From Rhizobium pisi (lineage in GTDB: Bacteria; Pseudomonadota; Alphaproteobacteria; Rhizobiales; Rhizobiaceae), in NCBI RefSeq assembly GCF_003938655.1, contig NZ_RJJT01000016.1:84848-148847 (forward strand): a stretch of DNA of 64,000 bases, written 5' to 3'. Below, one piece after another: positions 1 to 8,830 of the stretch. A program made the translations under genes and the position numbers. The notes under the pieces are model-generated. The model ran no database searches. It saw only the letters and a list, made by a program, of their open reading frames with translations, and was not told where the DNA came from. Numbering within the stretch: position 1 is the first letter of the stretch; each line of letters starts with the position of its first letter.

Positions 1-170
1 TGGTCGTCATCGCCGCCCTCGTCGGTGCCGACGGTCTCGGCGTGCCCGTTGTACGCGCGCTGAACACCGTCAATGTCGCGAAAGGCTTCGAAGCCGGTCT
101 CTGCATCGTCATCCTGGCGATCATTCTCGACCGCATGTTCCGCTCGGCGGGTGAAGGAGACGGTGCATGA
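1..170 (+). CDS. choW: Choline ABC transporter permease, C-terminal end (partial)
   Basis: Only the last 55 or so residues are in the window. They read as the end of an inner-membrane permease of the ProW/ChoW type, with a conserved VGADGLG stretch and a hydrophobic final helix. The protein would form the membrane channel for choline uptake, choline being converted to the osmoprotectant glycine betaine. The stop codon overlaps the start of the next gene (ATGA, 167-170), so the two are translationally coupled. The assignment rests on this tail plus the ChoV-like neighbour. The usual binding-protein gene choX would lie upstream, outside the window. Confidence 0.8.
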   Translation, partial: VVIAALVGADGLGVPVVRALNTVNVAKGFEAGLCIVILAIILDRMFRSAGEGDGA

Positions 171-1219
171 CCGCGGTGACTTTCAATAATGTCAGCATCA
201 TCTTCGGCGACCGGCCGGAAGCAGCCCTTGCCATGGTCGACCAGGGCAAAACGCGCGACGAAATCGGCGCCGCCACCGGCCTTGTGCTCGGCGTCGCCGA
301 TGCCTCTCTGACGATCGAGGAAGGCGAGATCCTGGTGCTGATGGGCCTGTCCGGCTCCGGCAAGTCGACGCTGCTGCGCGCCGTCAACGGACTCGCCCCT
401 GTCGTACGCGGCGATGTCGCGGTCTCCACGGCAACCGGCTCCGTCAACCCATACAAGTGCAATAGCAAGGCGCTCCGCGACCTGCGTACTCACACCGTCT
501 CCATGGTGTTCCAGCAGTTCGCCCTCCTGCCCTGGCGCACGGTCGCCGAGAATGTCGGCTTCGGCCTCGAACTCGCCGGCATGCCGGAGGCCGAGCGCAA
601 GGTCCGCGTCGGCGAACAGCTCGAACTCGTCAACCTGACGAAATGGGCGGGCCGCAAGGTCAACGAGCTTTCGGGCGGCATGCAGCAGCGTGTCGGCCTT
701 GCCCGCGCTTTTGCCACCGGCGCTCCGATCCTGCTCATGGACGAGCCGTTCTCCGCACTCGATCCGCTGATCCGCACCCGCCTGCAGGACGAACTCCTGG
801 AATTCCAGCGGCGGCTGAAGAAGACCATTCTCTTCGTCAGTCACGATCTCGACGAGGCCTTCCGCATCGGCAACCGCATCGCCATCATGGAGGGTGGCCG
901 CATCATCCAGTGCGGAACGCCGCACGACATCGTTAAGAACCCTGCCGACCAGTATGTCGCCGACTTCGTGCAGAACCTCAATCCGATCAACATGCTGACA
1001 GCAGCCGACGTTATGCAGCCCGGCCTCGGCCAGACGGCCGCCGGCATGAGCGTCAGCGCCACGGCCCGCGCCGCAACCCCGCTCGTCGATGTCCTCGACG
1101 CCCTTGCCCGCCAGCCCGGCAGCATCGGCATTGTCGAGAACGGCACGATCGTCGGCACCATCTCGGCCCAGGATATCGTCGCCGGCCTCACCCGCCATCG
1201 CCGTAAGCAGGAAGCTTGA
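167..1219 (+). CDS. choV: Choline/glycine betaine ABC transporter ATP-binding protein
   Basis: ATPase subunit that would power choline import with the permease encoded just upstream. Walker A (GLSGSGKST) is near residues 60-68, the LSGGMQQR signature near 168 and Walker B (ILLMDEP) near 190. A C-terminal segment at about residues 290-345 looks like the single or partial CBS module found in ProV/ChoV proteins. The N-terminal 50 residues include the GKTRDEIGAATG stretch typical of betaine/choline ATPases rather than generic importers. The 350-residue length fits ChoV. The ATG lies in the stop codon of the preceding gene with AAGGAG just upstream, supporting this start. Substrate specificity is inferred from family resemblance. 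Confidence 0.87.
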   Translation: MTAVTFNNVSIIFGDRPEAALAMVDQGKTRDEIGAATGLVLGVADASLTIEEGEILVLMGLSGSGKSTLLRAVNGLAPVVRGDVAVSTATGSVNPYKCNSKALRDLRTHTVSMVFQQFALLPWRTVAENVGFGLELAGMPEAERKVRVGEQLELVNLTKWAGRKVNELSGGMQQRVGLARAFATGAPILLMDEPFSALDPLIRTRLQDELLEFQRRLKKTILFVSHDLDEAFRIGNRIAIMEGGRIIQCGTPHDIVKNPADQYVADFVQNLNPINMLTAADVMQPGLGQTAAGMSVSATARAATPLVDVLDALARQPGSIGIVENGTIVGTISAQDIVAGLTRHRRKQEA

Positions 1220-1250
1220 TGTTTTCAATCCGCTTTGCCACAAAGCGGAT

Positions 1251-2000
1251 ATGAAAGATCAACCCTCGCCTATTCGCGAAACCGACGACGACGCTCGAAA
1301 GCTCGCCCGCGTGCTTCTGCGCTCCGCCAGGCACGCGGCGCTTGCCGTTCTCGACCCCGAGACCGGCTTTCCCTTCGCCAGCCGTGTCCTGCTCGCCACC
1401 GATATCGACGGCGTGCCCGTCATCCTGGTTTCGAGGCTGTCGGCCCATACGAAGGCGCTGGCGAACGACCCCCGCGCCTCGCTCCTGACCGGCGAACCCG
1501 GCAAGGGCGATCCTCTCGCCTACGGCCGCCTGACGACCCAGTGCCTGGTGGAACCCGTGGAGCGCGGGCACGCGTTCCACGAGCGCATCCGCACACGCTT
1601 TCTCGAGCGCCACGACAAGGCCAAGCTTTATATCGACTTTCCTGATTTCCTTTTCTTCCGCCTCAACCCGAAACAGGCAAGCCTCAATGGCGGCTTCGGC
1701 CGCGCCTATCGTCTGGAGGGGAACGATCTCATCATCCAGTCGCCCGCCAATGAGGCGATCGCCGCCACGGCGGCCGACGCAGTGCGAGATTTAGTAGAAC
1801 GCCACCCTGATGTGGCCGAAAGGCTCGCAACGCGGCTAAAAGTGCCGGAATCGGGTTCCTGGCGCATTTGCGGTATCGATCCCGCGGGCTTCGACATCAT
1901 TTCCGGTGATTTTTTGCTGCGATACGAATTCGAAACCCTCGCTGTGGATTCCGATCACATTTGTTCAAACATATCTAAAATAGCATACTCGATACCTTAA
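1251..2000 (+). CDS. HugZ-like pyridoxamine-phosphate-oxidase-fold protein
   Basis: A 249-residue protein with the flavin-reductase-like split-barrel fold (N-terminal half, residues about 15-150) and a C-terminal DUF2470-type domain, the arrangement of HugZ heme-utilisation proteins and their relatives. Visible landmarks are the PFASRV strand, DPRASLL and the YRLEG segment. Relatives bind flavin or heme, and some degrade heme; which of these applies cannot be told from sequence alone. I chose ATG 1251 because the reading frame upstream overlaps choV and lacks protein-like composition. The last 15 residues run into AT-rich DNA and may be variable. It sits alone between choV and nolR. Confidence 0.72.
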   Translation: MKDQPSPIRETDDDARKLARVLLRSARHAALAVLDPETGFPFASRVLLATDIDGVPVILVSRLSAHTKALANDPRASLLTGEPGKGDPLAYGRLTTQCLVEPVERGHAFHERIRTRFLERHDKAKLYIDFPDFLFFRLNPKQASLNGGFGRAYRLEGNDLIIQSPANEAIAATAADAVRDLVERHPDVAERLATRLKVPESGSWRICGIDPAGFDIISGDFLLRYEFETLAVDSDHICSNISKIAYSIP

Positions 2001-2017
2001 ATTTAGGTATATACAAT
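1992..2017. promoter_or_regulatory. Near-perfect palindrome and NolR-type box upstream of nolR
   Basis: Bases 1992-2010 read almost the same on both strands, with ATACCT and AGGTAT as arms. Overlapping them, 2002-2017 fits the published NolR recognition pattern (A/T)TTAG-N9-A(T/A) exactly: TTTAG, nine bases, AT. It lies about 100 bases before the nolR start, where an autoregulatory operator would be expected. The pattern is short and degenerate, so a chance match is possible. The left part overlaps the end of the preceding gene. Confidence 0.45.
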
Positions 2018-2117
2018 CTTCGAGCCTAATTGCTAGTTTTTGCCGCCCAGTCGAAACTCCGGCTGGCGGCCTGTGCCAACACGGATGATGTACGTTTCGC
2101 ATTAGGAAGATAACAAT

Positions 2118-2435
2118 ATGGAAACCTCTGATTTGGCCGATCACACGAATGTGGCGGCAGCGTTATTGTCGGCTATGGCCAACCCGAAAAGATTGCTGAT
2201 CCTGTGCAGCCTGGTGAAAGGCGAAGTGGCTGTCGGCGCGCTCGCGACACAGGTCGGGCTCAGCCAGTCGGCGCTCTCCCAGCACCTGTCGAAACTGCGT
2301 GCCCAAAAGCTCGTCAAAACCCGCCGGGACGCGCAGACCATCTACTATTCCAGCACCTCCGAGCCGGTCATGAAGATCCTGGCGACGCTCGAAGACATCT
2401 ACCTCGTACAAAGCAGGAATAGATCCGCAGCCTGA
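2118..2435 (+). CDS. nolR: ArsR-family winged-helix regulator, NolR
   Basis: Small DNA-binding repressor of 105 residues filled almost entirely by a winged helix-turn-helix. The stretch SAMANPKRLLIL, the recognition-helix region GLSQSALSQHLSKLRAQ and the wing TRRDAQTIYYSS are strongly reminiscent of Sinorhizobium/Rhizobium NolR, which represses nodulation and other genes. No metal-binding ELCVC-type cysteine motif is present, as expected for NolR rather than a metal sensor. An AGGA lies 11 bases before the ATG. A candidate NolR box lies in the promoter region and a strong terminator follows, so it appears to be a single-gene unit. It ends in a short non-conserved tail. Confidence 0.85.
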   Translation: METSDLADHTNVAAALLSAMANPKRLLILCSLVKGEVAVGALATQVGLSQSALSQHLSKLRAQKLVKTRRDAQTIYYSSTSEPVMKILATLEDIYLVQSRNRSAA

Positions 2436-2529
2436 TGATAGCGCTGACATGAATGTCGGCCGATATCGTGCCGTAAGGGGATGTTCCCGGAGGCGCGGCA
2501 AGGATATTTCAGCACCAGAACCTTAACGG

Positions 2530-2570
2530 CACGACCGGCAGATCTCGCGATTTGCCGGTCGTGTTTTTTT
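2530..2570 (+). terminator. Strong rho-independent terminator after nolR
   Basis: An 11-base perfect stem (CACGACCGGCA, 2530-2540, pairing with 2553-2563) with a 12-base loop is followed directly by seven T residues. It separates nolR from the convergent PhoX-family gene. Confidence 0.92.
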
Positions 2571-2608
2571 GGAAGCCTGCCATCTCCTACCGCTTCTGTC
2601 GGCGCAAT

Positions 2609-4582
2609 TTAACTGCCGACAGCGCCGTTGTTGGCGCGCCTCAGCACCACCAGCGACGGACGGGCAGGTATGCCGGGCTTGAAATCCGGCCAATTGGTGC
2701 CGGCGTCCTCCATCGAGGTCGCATCCTCGTTGTCGGCCATCCTGAGTTCACCCGGATGCTGGACCGAGAGGAAGACGCTGCTGCCGTCCGAGGTGAAGGT
2801 CGGCGAACAGGTTTCCGAGCCAACCGGCGCGATATAGAACAACTTCGGCAGCGCCCGGCCCGGGCCTTCGGTGTCCATCACATAGACGGAATCGGCAATA
2901 CCTTCCGGCGGCGGGCCATCGGTGGTGACCCACAGGCGGCCGGACGGATCGACGGCGAGATTGTCGGGGTCGGTGAACCAGCCGGCCGACGTCGTGGCCG
3001 GATGGAACATCGCCTGGTCCTCAGGCTTGGCGGGATCGCCGCAGAGGATGAAGACGTCCCACTTGAAGCTGGAAGCCGCATAATTCGGCTTTTCCGGGCC
3101 GCCGGGTGCGATAAGCTCCAAAAGGTGGCCATGCGGGTTGGGGCCGCGCGGATTGGCAATATTGACCATCTCTTTCTCATCGCCGCCCTCATTCTTCGGC
3201 AGTCGATCCTCATTTTCCGTCATGGCGACATAAAGCTTGCCGGTGCCAAGATGCGGAATGAAGCCTTCCGGCCCGTCCATTGGCGTGGCGCCGACAAGGT
3301 CGGCTGCGGCGCGCGTCGCCAGCACGACGTCGGCCTGGCTCTTGAAGCCGGCTTCCGCCGTCAGCGGCCCCTCGCCCGCAATGAGCGGGATCCAGGCCAT
3401 CGTGCCATCGCTTTCAAACTTGGCGACAGCAAGCGTGCCGTGGTCGAGCAGATCCTTGTTGGCGGCACGATCGCCAGGATTCCAAGGATCGCGGGTGACG
3501 AAACGGTAGATATATTCGAAATCGTCGTCATCGCCCATGAAGACCACCACGCGGCCGTCGGGAGCGACACAGCACTGCGCGCCCTCATGGGTCATGCGGC
3601 CGAGCGACGTGCGCTTGACTGGCCTTGCCGTCGGATCGAACGGATCGATCTCGACCACCCAGTCGAAACGCATCCATTCGTTCGGCTCCTCCTCGAACTT
3701 GAAGCGCGGCTCGACGCGGCTGACCGAATAGATATCGTTCTCATCCTCATCCCAGCCTTGGCGCTCGACCAGTTCCTGGTTCGCGAGCGTTTTGTAGTCG
3801 CCGGCAAAGGCGTCCATCGCACCTTCCTCGCCCGAAAGCATCGTGCCCCAAGGAGTGATGCCGCCATTGCAGTTGGAAACCGTGCCGAACACGACCGTTC
3901 CGCTCGGATCTGCCTTGGTCTTGAGGCGGTCGTCGCCGGCGGCCGGGCCGGAGATGCCGATCTCGGTACTCATGTGGATGCGGCGATTGTATTTGCCGTC
4001 CTTGACGATCGCCCACTGGCCGTCCGTCTTCCTCACCTCGAAGATCGAGACGCCAAGGGCGGCCATGATGGCGCGGATCTGGTTCTCCGTCAGCTTCTCG
4101 CGGTAGTCCTCCTTCGTCAGCCCCGGAAACATCAGGAAAGGTGTCGCATATTCATGGCTGACGACCATCAGCCCATGGTCGGAACTCTTCTCGCCCCAGG
4201 GCAGCGGCAGGAACTGGGTGAAATCGTTGTTGTAGCCGAACTGCCGCTCGGCCGCCTTGCCATCCAGCCTCGCAATGTCGAATTCCGGGCTGTCAGGAAA
4301 CAGCGCGTCGCCCCAACGCGCCAGGATCTGGCGCTCATAACCCTCCGGCCAGTGGTCGGCGGTGTCGCGCACGCGCTTGAGTTCAGGAAAAGTCAGGCTG
4401 GAATCGGCAGCCTCCGCGCGCGATATTCCGAGCACTGGCGCAAGTGCCGTAGCGCCCATTGCGGTGAGGAAGCCCTTGAGCACGCTGCGGCGGCGAACGC
4501 CCTCTTGGAGGATGGCGCCGTAACTCGGCGCGAATGCGCGGCGCGCGGTGGGCCGCGCTCTTGTCTTCTGACGGTCAGACAT
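2609..4582 (-). CDS. PhoX-family (DUF839) alkaline phosphatase, Tat-exported
   Basis: A 657-residue protein of the PhoX/DUF839 beta-propeller family, calcium- and iron-dependent phosphomonoesterases that act in the periplasm. The N-terminus holds a twin-arginine signal (RRRSVLKGF near residues 30-40) followed by a hydrophobic run and a probable cleavage after SRAEA, as for proteins exported folded with their cofactor. Family-like blocks include GNCNGG-type (here SNCNGGITPWGT), DPFDP, MGDDD and a C-terminal TDGPPPEG region. It stands alone and converges on nolR. Phosphate regulation is likely for the family, but I could find only a half-site resembling a Pho box upstream. Some relatives have no proven phosphatase activity. 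Confidence 0.8.
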   Translation of the reverse strand: MSDRQKTRARPTARRAFAPSYGAILQEGVRRRSVLKGFLTAMGATALAPVLGISRAEAADSSLTFPELKRVRDTADHWPEGYERQILARWGDALFPDSPEFDIARLDGKAAERQFGYNNDFTQFLPLPWGEKSSDHGLMVVSHEYATPFLMFPGLTKEDYREKLTENQIRAIMAALGVSIFEVRKTDGQWAIVKDGKYNRRIHMSTEIGISGPAAGDDRLKTKADPSGTVVFGTVSNCNGGITPWGTMLSGEEGAMDAFAGDYKTLANQELVERQGWDEDENDIYSVSRVEPRFKFEEEPNEWMRFDWVVEIDPFDPTARPVKRTSLGRMTHEGAQCCVAPDGRVVVFMGDDDDFEYIYRFVTRDPWNPGDRAANKDLLDHGTLAVAKFESDGTMAWIPLIAGEGPLTAEAGFKSQADVVLATRAAADLVGATPMDGPEGFIPHLGTGKLYVAMTENEDRLPKNEGGDEKEMVNIANPRGPNPHGHLLELIAPGGPEKPNYAASSFKWDVFILCGDPAKPEDQAMFHPATTSAGWFTDPDNLAVDPSGRLWVTTDGPPPEGIADSVYVMDTEGPGRALPKLFYIAPVGSETCSPTFTSDGSSVFLSVQHPGELRMADNEDATSMEDAGTNWPDFKPGIPARPSLVVLRRANNGAVGS

Positions 4583-4832
4583 GAGTATCTCCGGTCGAAA
4601 TATCGTTTTATTTCAGTGAATTGATGCAAATGCCATTGCGCCCGCAGGCCATCGCTTTTTGTAGCAAGCCGAGGCGAAGGAATGATGACGGGCCGCCTGA
4701 GCCTGCCGGTCGTCACAGCAGCTTTCAGGACTTTTCCCGTTGACGACTCGGGAAGCCCTGATAATTTGACCGGACAGTAAAAATATGGGCGTGAAGCCCC
4801 GGAAATGGGCCGCCGGCGGCCAGGAGAACAGC

Positions 4833-6158
4833 ATGTCCAATCGCCTCAATGCACCGAACGATCTTCGCGCCTTCTGGATGCCGTTTACGGCAAATCGCCA
4901 GTTCAAGAAGGAGCCGCGTTTGTTCGTCGGCGCCAAGGACATGTATTATACGACGCATGACGGTCGCCAGGTGCTGGACGGCACGGCCGGCCTCTGGTGC
5001 GTCAATGCCGGCCACTGCCGCCCGAAGATCACCGAAGCGATCCGCGAACAGGCAGGCGAGCTCGATTACGCACCGGCGTTCCAGCTCGGCCACCCCAAGG
5101 CCTTCGAACTGGCAAACCGCCTGGTCGACATCGCGCCGGAGGGCCTGAACCACGTTCTCTATACCAATTCCGGCTCCGAATCCGTCGAGACGGCGCTCAA
5201 GGTGGCGCTTGCCTATCACCGCGTGAAGGGCAATGGTTCACGCTTCCGCCTGATCGGCCGCGAGCGCGGCTATCACGGCGTCAATTTCGGCGGCATCTCT
5301 GTCGGCGGCATCGTCAGCAACCGCAAGATGTTCGGCACGCTTCTGACCGGCGTCGACCACATGCCGCACACTCACCAGCCCGGCAAGAACAACTTCACAC
5401 GCGGCGAGCCCGAGCACGGCGGCGACATCGCGACCGAGTTGGAGCGTATCGTCACGCTGCATGACGCCTCCACCATCGCCGCCGTCATCGTCGAGCCTGT
5501 GGCCGGCTCGACCGGCGTCCTGATCCCGCCGAAGGGCTACCTGCAGAAGCTGCGCGAAATCTGCACCAAGCACGGCATCCTTCTGATCTTCGACGAGGTC
5601 ATCACTGGCTTCGGGCGCCTCGGCGCCCCCTTCGCCGCGCAATATTACGACGTCAAGCCCGACATGATCACGGCCGCCAAGGGGCTGACCAACGGCGTCA
5701 TCCCGATGGGCGCCGTTTTCGTCACCTCCGAGATTCATGATGCCTTCATGAACGGCCCGGAACACATGATCGAGTTCTTCCACGGCTACACCTATTCCGG
5801 CAACCCGATCGCTTCGGCAGCCGCTCTCGCCACGCTCGACACCTACAAGGAAGAAGGCCTGCTCACCCGCGCAGCCGAACTTTCCGACTACTGGGCCGAT
5901 GCGCTGCACTCGCTGAAGGATTGCCCCAATGTCATTGACATCAGAAACACCGGCCTGATCGGCGCGATCGAACTCGACCCCATTGCCGGCGAGCCCACCA
6001 AGCGCGCCTTCACGGCCTTCCTGAAGGCTTATGAAAGCGGTCTCCTGATCCGCACGACCGGCGATATCATCGCCCTCTCCCCGCCGCTGATCATCGAGAA
6101 GCAGCATATCGACGAGCTCTTCGGCAAGCTGCGGACCATCCTGCAGAACAACATCTGA
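4833..6158 (+). CDS. Omega-amino acid--pyruvate aminotransferase (class III, PLP)
   Basis: Class III pyridoxal-phosphate aminotransferase of 441 residues, of the beta-alanine/omega-amino-acid:pyruvate type. The PLP-binding lysine is in TAAKGLTNG at about residue 283, preceded by the IFDEVITGFGR block; the GYTYSGNP segment that contacts the second subunit's cofactor is also present. The N-terminal RAFWMPFTANRQFK sequence is characteristic of this subgroup. I chose ATG 4833 because AGGAG lies 9 bases upstream and the protein then starts at the usual place; the reading frame extends further upstream without resemblance. The exact amine donor cannot be read from sequence. A terminator hairpin follows. 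Confidence 0.85.
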   Translation: MSNRLNAPNDLRAFWMPFTANRQFKKEPRLFVGAKDMYYTTHDGRQVLDGTAGLWCVNAGHCRPKITEAIREQAGELDYAPAFQLGHPKAFELANRLVDIAPEGLNHVLYTNSGSESVETALKVALAYHRVKGNGSRFRLIGRERGYHGVNFGGISVGGIVSNRKMFGTLLTGVDHMPHTHQPGKNNFTRGEPEHGGDIATELERIVTLHDASTIAAVIVEPVAGSTGVLIPPKGYLQKLREICTKHGILLIFDEVITGFGRLGAPFAAQYYDVKPDMITAAKGLTNGVIPMGAVFVTSEIHDAFMNGPEHMIEFFHGYTYSGNPIASAAALATLDTYKEEGLLTRAAELSDYWADALHSLKDCPNVIDIRNTGLIGAIELDPIAGEPTKRAFTAFLKAYESGLLIRTTGDIIALSPPLIIEKQHIDELFGKLRTILQNNI

Positions 6159-6182
6159 AGATGTGAAGGCTTCCAGCCTATG

Positions 6183-6214
6183 GCCCGCGGAGAACCGTCT
6201 TCGCGGGCTTTTCG
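6183..6214 (+). terminator. Terminator hairpin between convergent genes
   Basis: GCCCGCG (6183-6189) pairs with CGCGGGC (6202-6208) and is followed by TTTTCG. It sits between the aminotransferase and the oppositely oriented HD-GYP gene. Confidence 0.75.
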
Positions 6215-6234
6215 TTTCTGCGAGCGCAGAAAAC

Positions 6235-7149
6235 TCAAGCGACCGAGGCGATCGAAAGGCAGAGGGCGAATTTCTTCAGGAGCCGGCGATCGAAATGTCC
6301 TTCCACGCCCAGCATCCATTTCAGCGCATCGCTGGCACTCCACGGCGCCTTGTACGGCCGCACGGAGGTGATGGCGTCATAGACATCGCAGATCGTAGCG
6401 ATACGCGCGTGCAGACTGACCTGGCTGCCGGACAACCCATGCGGATAGCCCTTGCCGTCGATGCGTTCGTGGTGATTGAGGCAGACGTCGAGAACGATCT
6501 CCGGCATCTCCTCCTGCTGCGACAGGATCGTGTGCCCCTTCTCCGGATGCCGCCGGATAAGGTTCATCTCATCCTCATCCAGGCGCCCTTCCTTATTGAG
6601 CACTTCAAGCGGAATATCGATCTTGCCGACGTCGTGCAGCAATCCGGCAGTGCCGAGCATCTGAACCGTATGTTCGTCGAGAGCGAGATGACGGCTGAAA
6701 AGGATCATCAGCGCACTCACCGAAATCGAATGCAGGAAAGTGACTTCGTCCTTTGATTTCAGGCGCGTGACGCTCATGAAAACCGAAGGGTTCTGATCCA
6801 GCGACTTGGAGACGGAGGAAATCACCGGCGCGACCTGATCGACGGTGATTCCGTCGCCAACCTGCAGCCTGCCGAAAACCTCCTCCAGCACCTCAACGGA
6901 TTTCTGGATGGTCTCGCGCGCGGCCTTGACGTCGATCTCGATGTCACGACCCGGCAGGCCGTTGGTATCGAAACCCCTGGTCGTATTGATGACGACGGTG
7001 GCAGTGCCGCATTTGCGGATTTTCGCGGCATCGATCTCGCGCCGCAGGGGAAATCTGCGCTTGGATAAAAGAGGATCCTGCCAAAGGCCTTCGATGACCT
7101 CTACAAACATTCCGATACGCACCTGGCTGGCGTCGATACGCTTGAGCAT
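6235..7149 (-). CDS. HD-GYP domain cyclic-di-GMP phosphodiesterase
   Basis: A 304-residue protein with an N-terminal DUF3391-like domain (residues about 1-110) and a C-terminal HD-GYP domain. The metal-binding HD pair is in GLLHDVGKIDIP, followed by RRHPEKGH, the second histidine pair in CLNHHERIDGKGYPHGLSG and the late-domain ATICDVYDAITS segment. The GYP triplet is intact, so hydrolysis of cyclic di-GMP in the cytoplasm is expected. No receiver or membrane segment is present, so its input signal is unknown; DUF3391 may supply it. It is a single gene. Confidence 0.87.
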   Translation of the reverse strand: MLKRIDASQVRIGMFVEVIEGLWQDPLLSKRRFPLRREIDAAKIRKCGTATVVINTTRGFDTNGLPGRDIEIDVKAARETIQKSVEVLEEVFGRLQVGDGITVDQVAPVISSVSKSLDQNPSVFMSVTRLKSKDEVTFLHSISVSALMILFSRHLALDEHTVQMLGTAGLLHDVGKIDIPLEVLNKEGRLDEDEMNLIRRHPEKGHTILSQQEEMPEIVLDVCLNHHERIDGKGYPHGLSGSQVSLHARIATICDVYDAITSVRPYKAPWSASDALKWMLGVEGHFDRRLLKKFALCLSIASVA

Positions 7150-7609
7150 CCAGATCTCTATTTCCTAATATGTCTATGTAATTCTTTGATAGTTGTTTTT
7201 TCACTGCTGCGCGTTTGGGTATCGAATGTTTCTACCGCAAGCAGCCAAATTAACGGTTAATGGGAAAGATAAAGGCCTCCACAAGAGCTGAGGCCTTCGA
7301 TCTCGACAAGGATTTGCGCTTTGGGCCGGCTTGAAAAAATCGGCGGAAACGCAAGAAAAATGACCAGTCCGAGCGCATTTTCGGCCGGATCGATCTGATT
7401 TTCGTTCCATTTTGTTATGAACTTGCGAAATCCTGTCAAAATTCCTAGAAATCTCCTCATGAGCCTTCCCGAGTCAAATATGGCCGGTGGGCTCGCTGAT
7501 CGCGCCGCTATCGATCGTCCTTGGCACGGCCCGGAGGCCGTTGAATGATCGGGAAAGCCGGCGCGGCATCTCATCGCGGGTCGGACGACCCCATCCAAGG
7601 AGACAGACA
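7150..7609. other. 460-base intergenic region with a hairpin
   Basis: Divergent promoters for the HD-GYP gene and the binding-protein gene must lie here. I see an 11-base palindrome TTAACGGTTAA (7250-7260) and an 8-base-stem hairpin (AAGGCCTC, 7272-7279, with 7290-7297). AAGGAGA (7597-7603) is the ribosome site of the gene starting at 7610. No convincing small ORF was found. Confidence 0.5.
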
Positions 7610-8713
7610 ATGACCCTCAAGACACTGACGGCGACCCTCGTCGCGTCGCTCGCCTTTGCGCCGCTTGCCCATGCCGATATCACCATCGGCCTGATCGCGC
7701 CGCTGACCGGCCCCGTCGCCGCCTATGGCGACCAGGTGAAGAACGGCGCTCAGACCGCCGTCGACGAGATCAACAAAAAGGGCGGCATCCTCGGCGAGAA
7801 GGTCGTTCTCGAGCTGGCAGACGATGCCGGCGAACCGAAGCAGGGCGTTTCCGCCGCCAATAAGGTGGTCGGCGACGGCATCCGCTTTGTCGTCGGCCCC
7901 GTGACCTCAGGTGTTGCGATTCCCGTTTCGGACGTTCTGGCCGAAAACGGCGTGCTGATGGTCACTCCGACCGCAACGGCCCCTGACCTTACCAAGCGCG
8001 GCCTCACCAATGTGCTGCGCACCTGCGGGCGCGATGACCAGCAGGCTGAAGTCGCCGCGAAATACGTGCTGAAGAATTTCAAGGATAAGCGCATCGCCAT
8101 CGTCAACGACAAGGGCGCTTACGGCAAAGGGCTCGCCGATGCCTTCAAAGCGACGCTGAATGCAGGCGGCGTCACCGAAGTCGTCAACGATGCGATCACG
8201 CCTGGCGATAAGGATTTCAGCGCGCTCACCACCCGCATCAAGTCCGAGAAGGTCGATGTCGTCTATTTCGGCGGCTACCACCCGGAAGGCGGCCTGCTTG
8301 CCCGCCAGCTTCATGATCTCGCCGCTAACGCGATGATCATCGGCGGCGACGGTCTCTCCAATACCGAATTCTGGGCCATCGGCACGGATGCAGCGGCAGG
8401 CACGCTGTTCACCAACGCGTCCGACGCCACCAAAAGCCCGGACTCCAAGGCTGCCGCCGATGCGCTCTTCGCCAAGAACATTCCGGCCGAGGCCTTCACG
8501 CTGAACGCCTATGCTGCCGTCGAAGTTCTGAAAGCCGGCATCGAGAAGGCCGGCAGCGCCGAGGATGCGGAAGCCGTTGCGGCTGCGCTGAAAGACGGCA
8601 AGGAAATCCCGACCGCCATCGGCAAGGTCACCTACGGCGAAACCGGTGACCTCACCTCGCAGAGCTTCACGCTCTACAAGTGGGAAGGCGGCAAGATCGT
8701 CGCCGCGGAATAA
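7610..8713 (+). CDS. Branched-chain amino-acid-type ABC transporter substrate-binding protein
   Basis: Periplasmic binding protein of the LivJ/type I fold, 367 residues. A Sec signal peptide covers residues 1-22 (ending ...PLAHA) and the mature protein begins DITIGLIAPLTGPVAAYG, the classic LivJ/LivK opening. Further family blocks are GVRFVVGPVTSG-like and AYGKGLADAFK. It would deliver branched-chain or related amino acids to a Liv permease complex, but no permease or ATPase genes are adjacent, so it must work with a transporter encoded elsewhere. A good Shine-Dalgarno (AAGGAGA) precedes the ATG, and a terminator hairpin follows. Confidence 0.87.
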   Translation: MTLKTLTATLVASLAFAPLAHADITIGLIAPLTGPVAAYGDQVKNGAQTAVDEINKKGGILGEKVVLELADDAGEPKQGVSAANKVVGDGIRFVVGPVTSGVAIPVSDVLAENGVLMVTPTATAPDLTKRGLTNVLRTCGRDDQQAEVAAKYVLKNFKDKRIAIVNDKGAYGKGLADAFKATLNAGGVTEVVNDAITPGDKDFSALTTRIKSEKVDVVYFGGYHPEGGLLARQLHDLAANAMIIGGDGLSNTEFWAIGTDAAAGTLFTNASDATKSPDSKAAADALFAKNIPAEAFTLNAYAAVEVLKAGIEKAGSAEDAEAVAAALKDGKEIPTAIGKVTYGETGDLTSQSFTLYKWEGGKIVAAE

Positions 8714-8735
8714 ACCAAGGCACAGAGACAGCGAT

Positions 8736-8764
8736 CGGGCGCCGCAAGGCGCCCGGTTTCGTTT
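8736..8764 (+). terminator. Terminator after the Liv-type binding protein
   Basis: CGGGCGCC (8736-8743) pairs perfectly with GGCGCCCG (8748-8755) around a GCAA tetraloop, followed by GTTTCGTTT. Confidence 0.8.
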
Positions 8765-8830
8765 GTGGGCATCGCATGTCGCCGCAGATCGGTTATAAGT
8801 TTTGGAATCGGTTGCAATGTGAGCAAAGCC

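Noticed and set aside
2552..4624. 690-codon open frame opposite the PhoX-family gene
   Set aside because: It mirrors the real gene's GC-rich codons, is rich in Arg/Gly/His in the pattern of a shadow frame, and has no recognisable domain; the minus-strand gene has a Tat signal and family motifs.
4583..4832. Pho box for the PhoX-family gene
   Set aside because: Only a single half-site (TGTGAC on the minus strand) is visible; no second repeat at the proper 11-base spacing.
7250..7260. TTAACGGTTAA as a CtrA site
   Set aside because: The two TTAA halves are three bases apart; CtrA needs seven.
7521..7538. TGGCAC-like sigma-54 promoter before the Liv-type binding protein
   Set aside because: Ten bases after the GG the sequence is AG, not the required GC.
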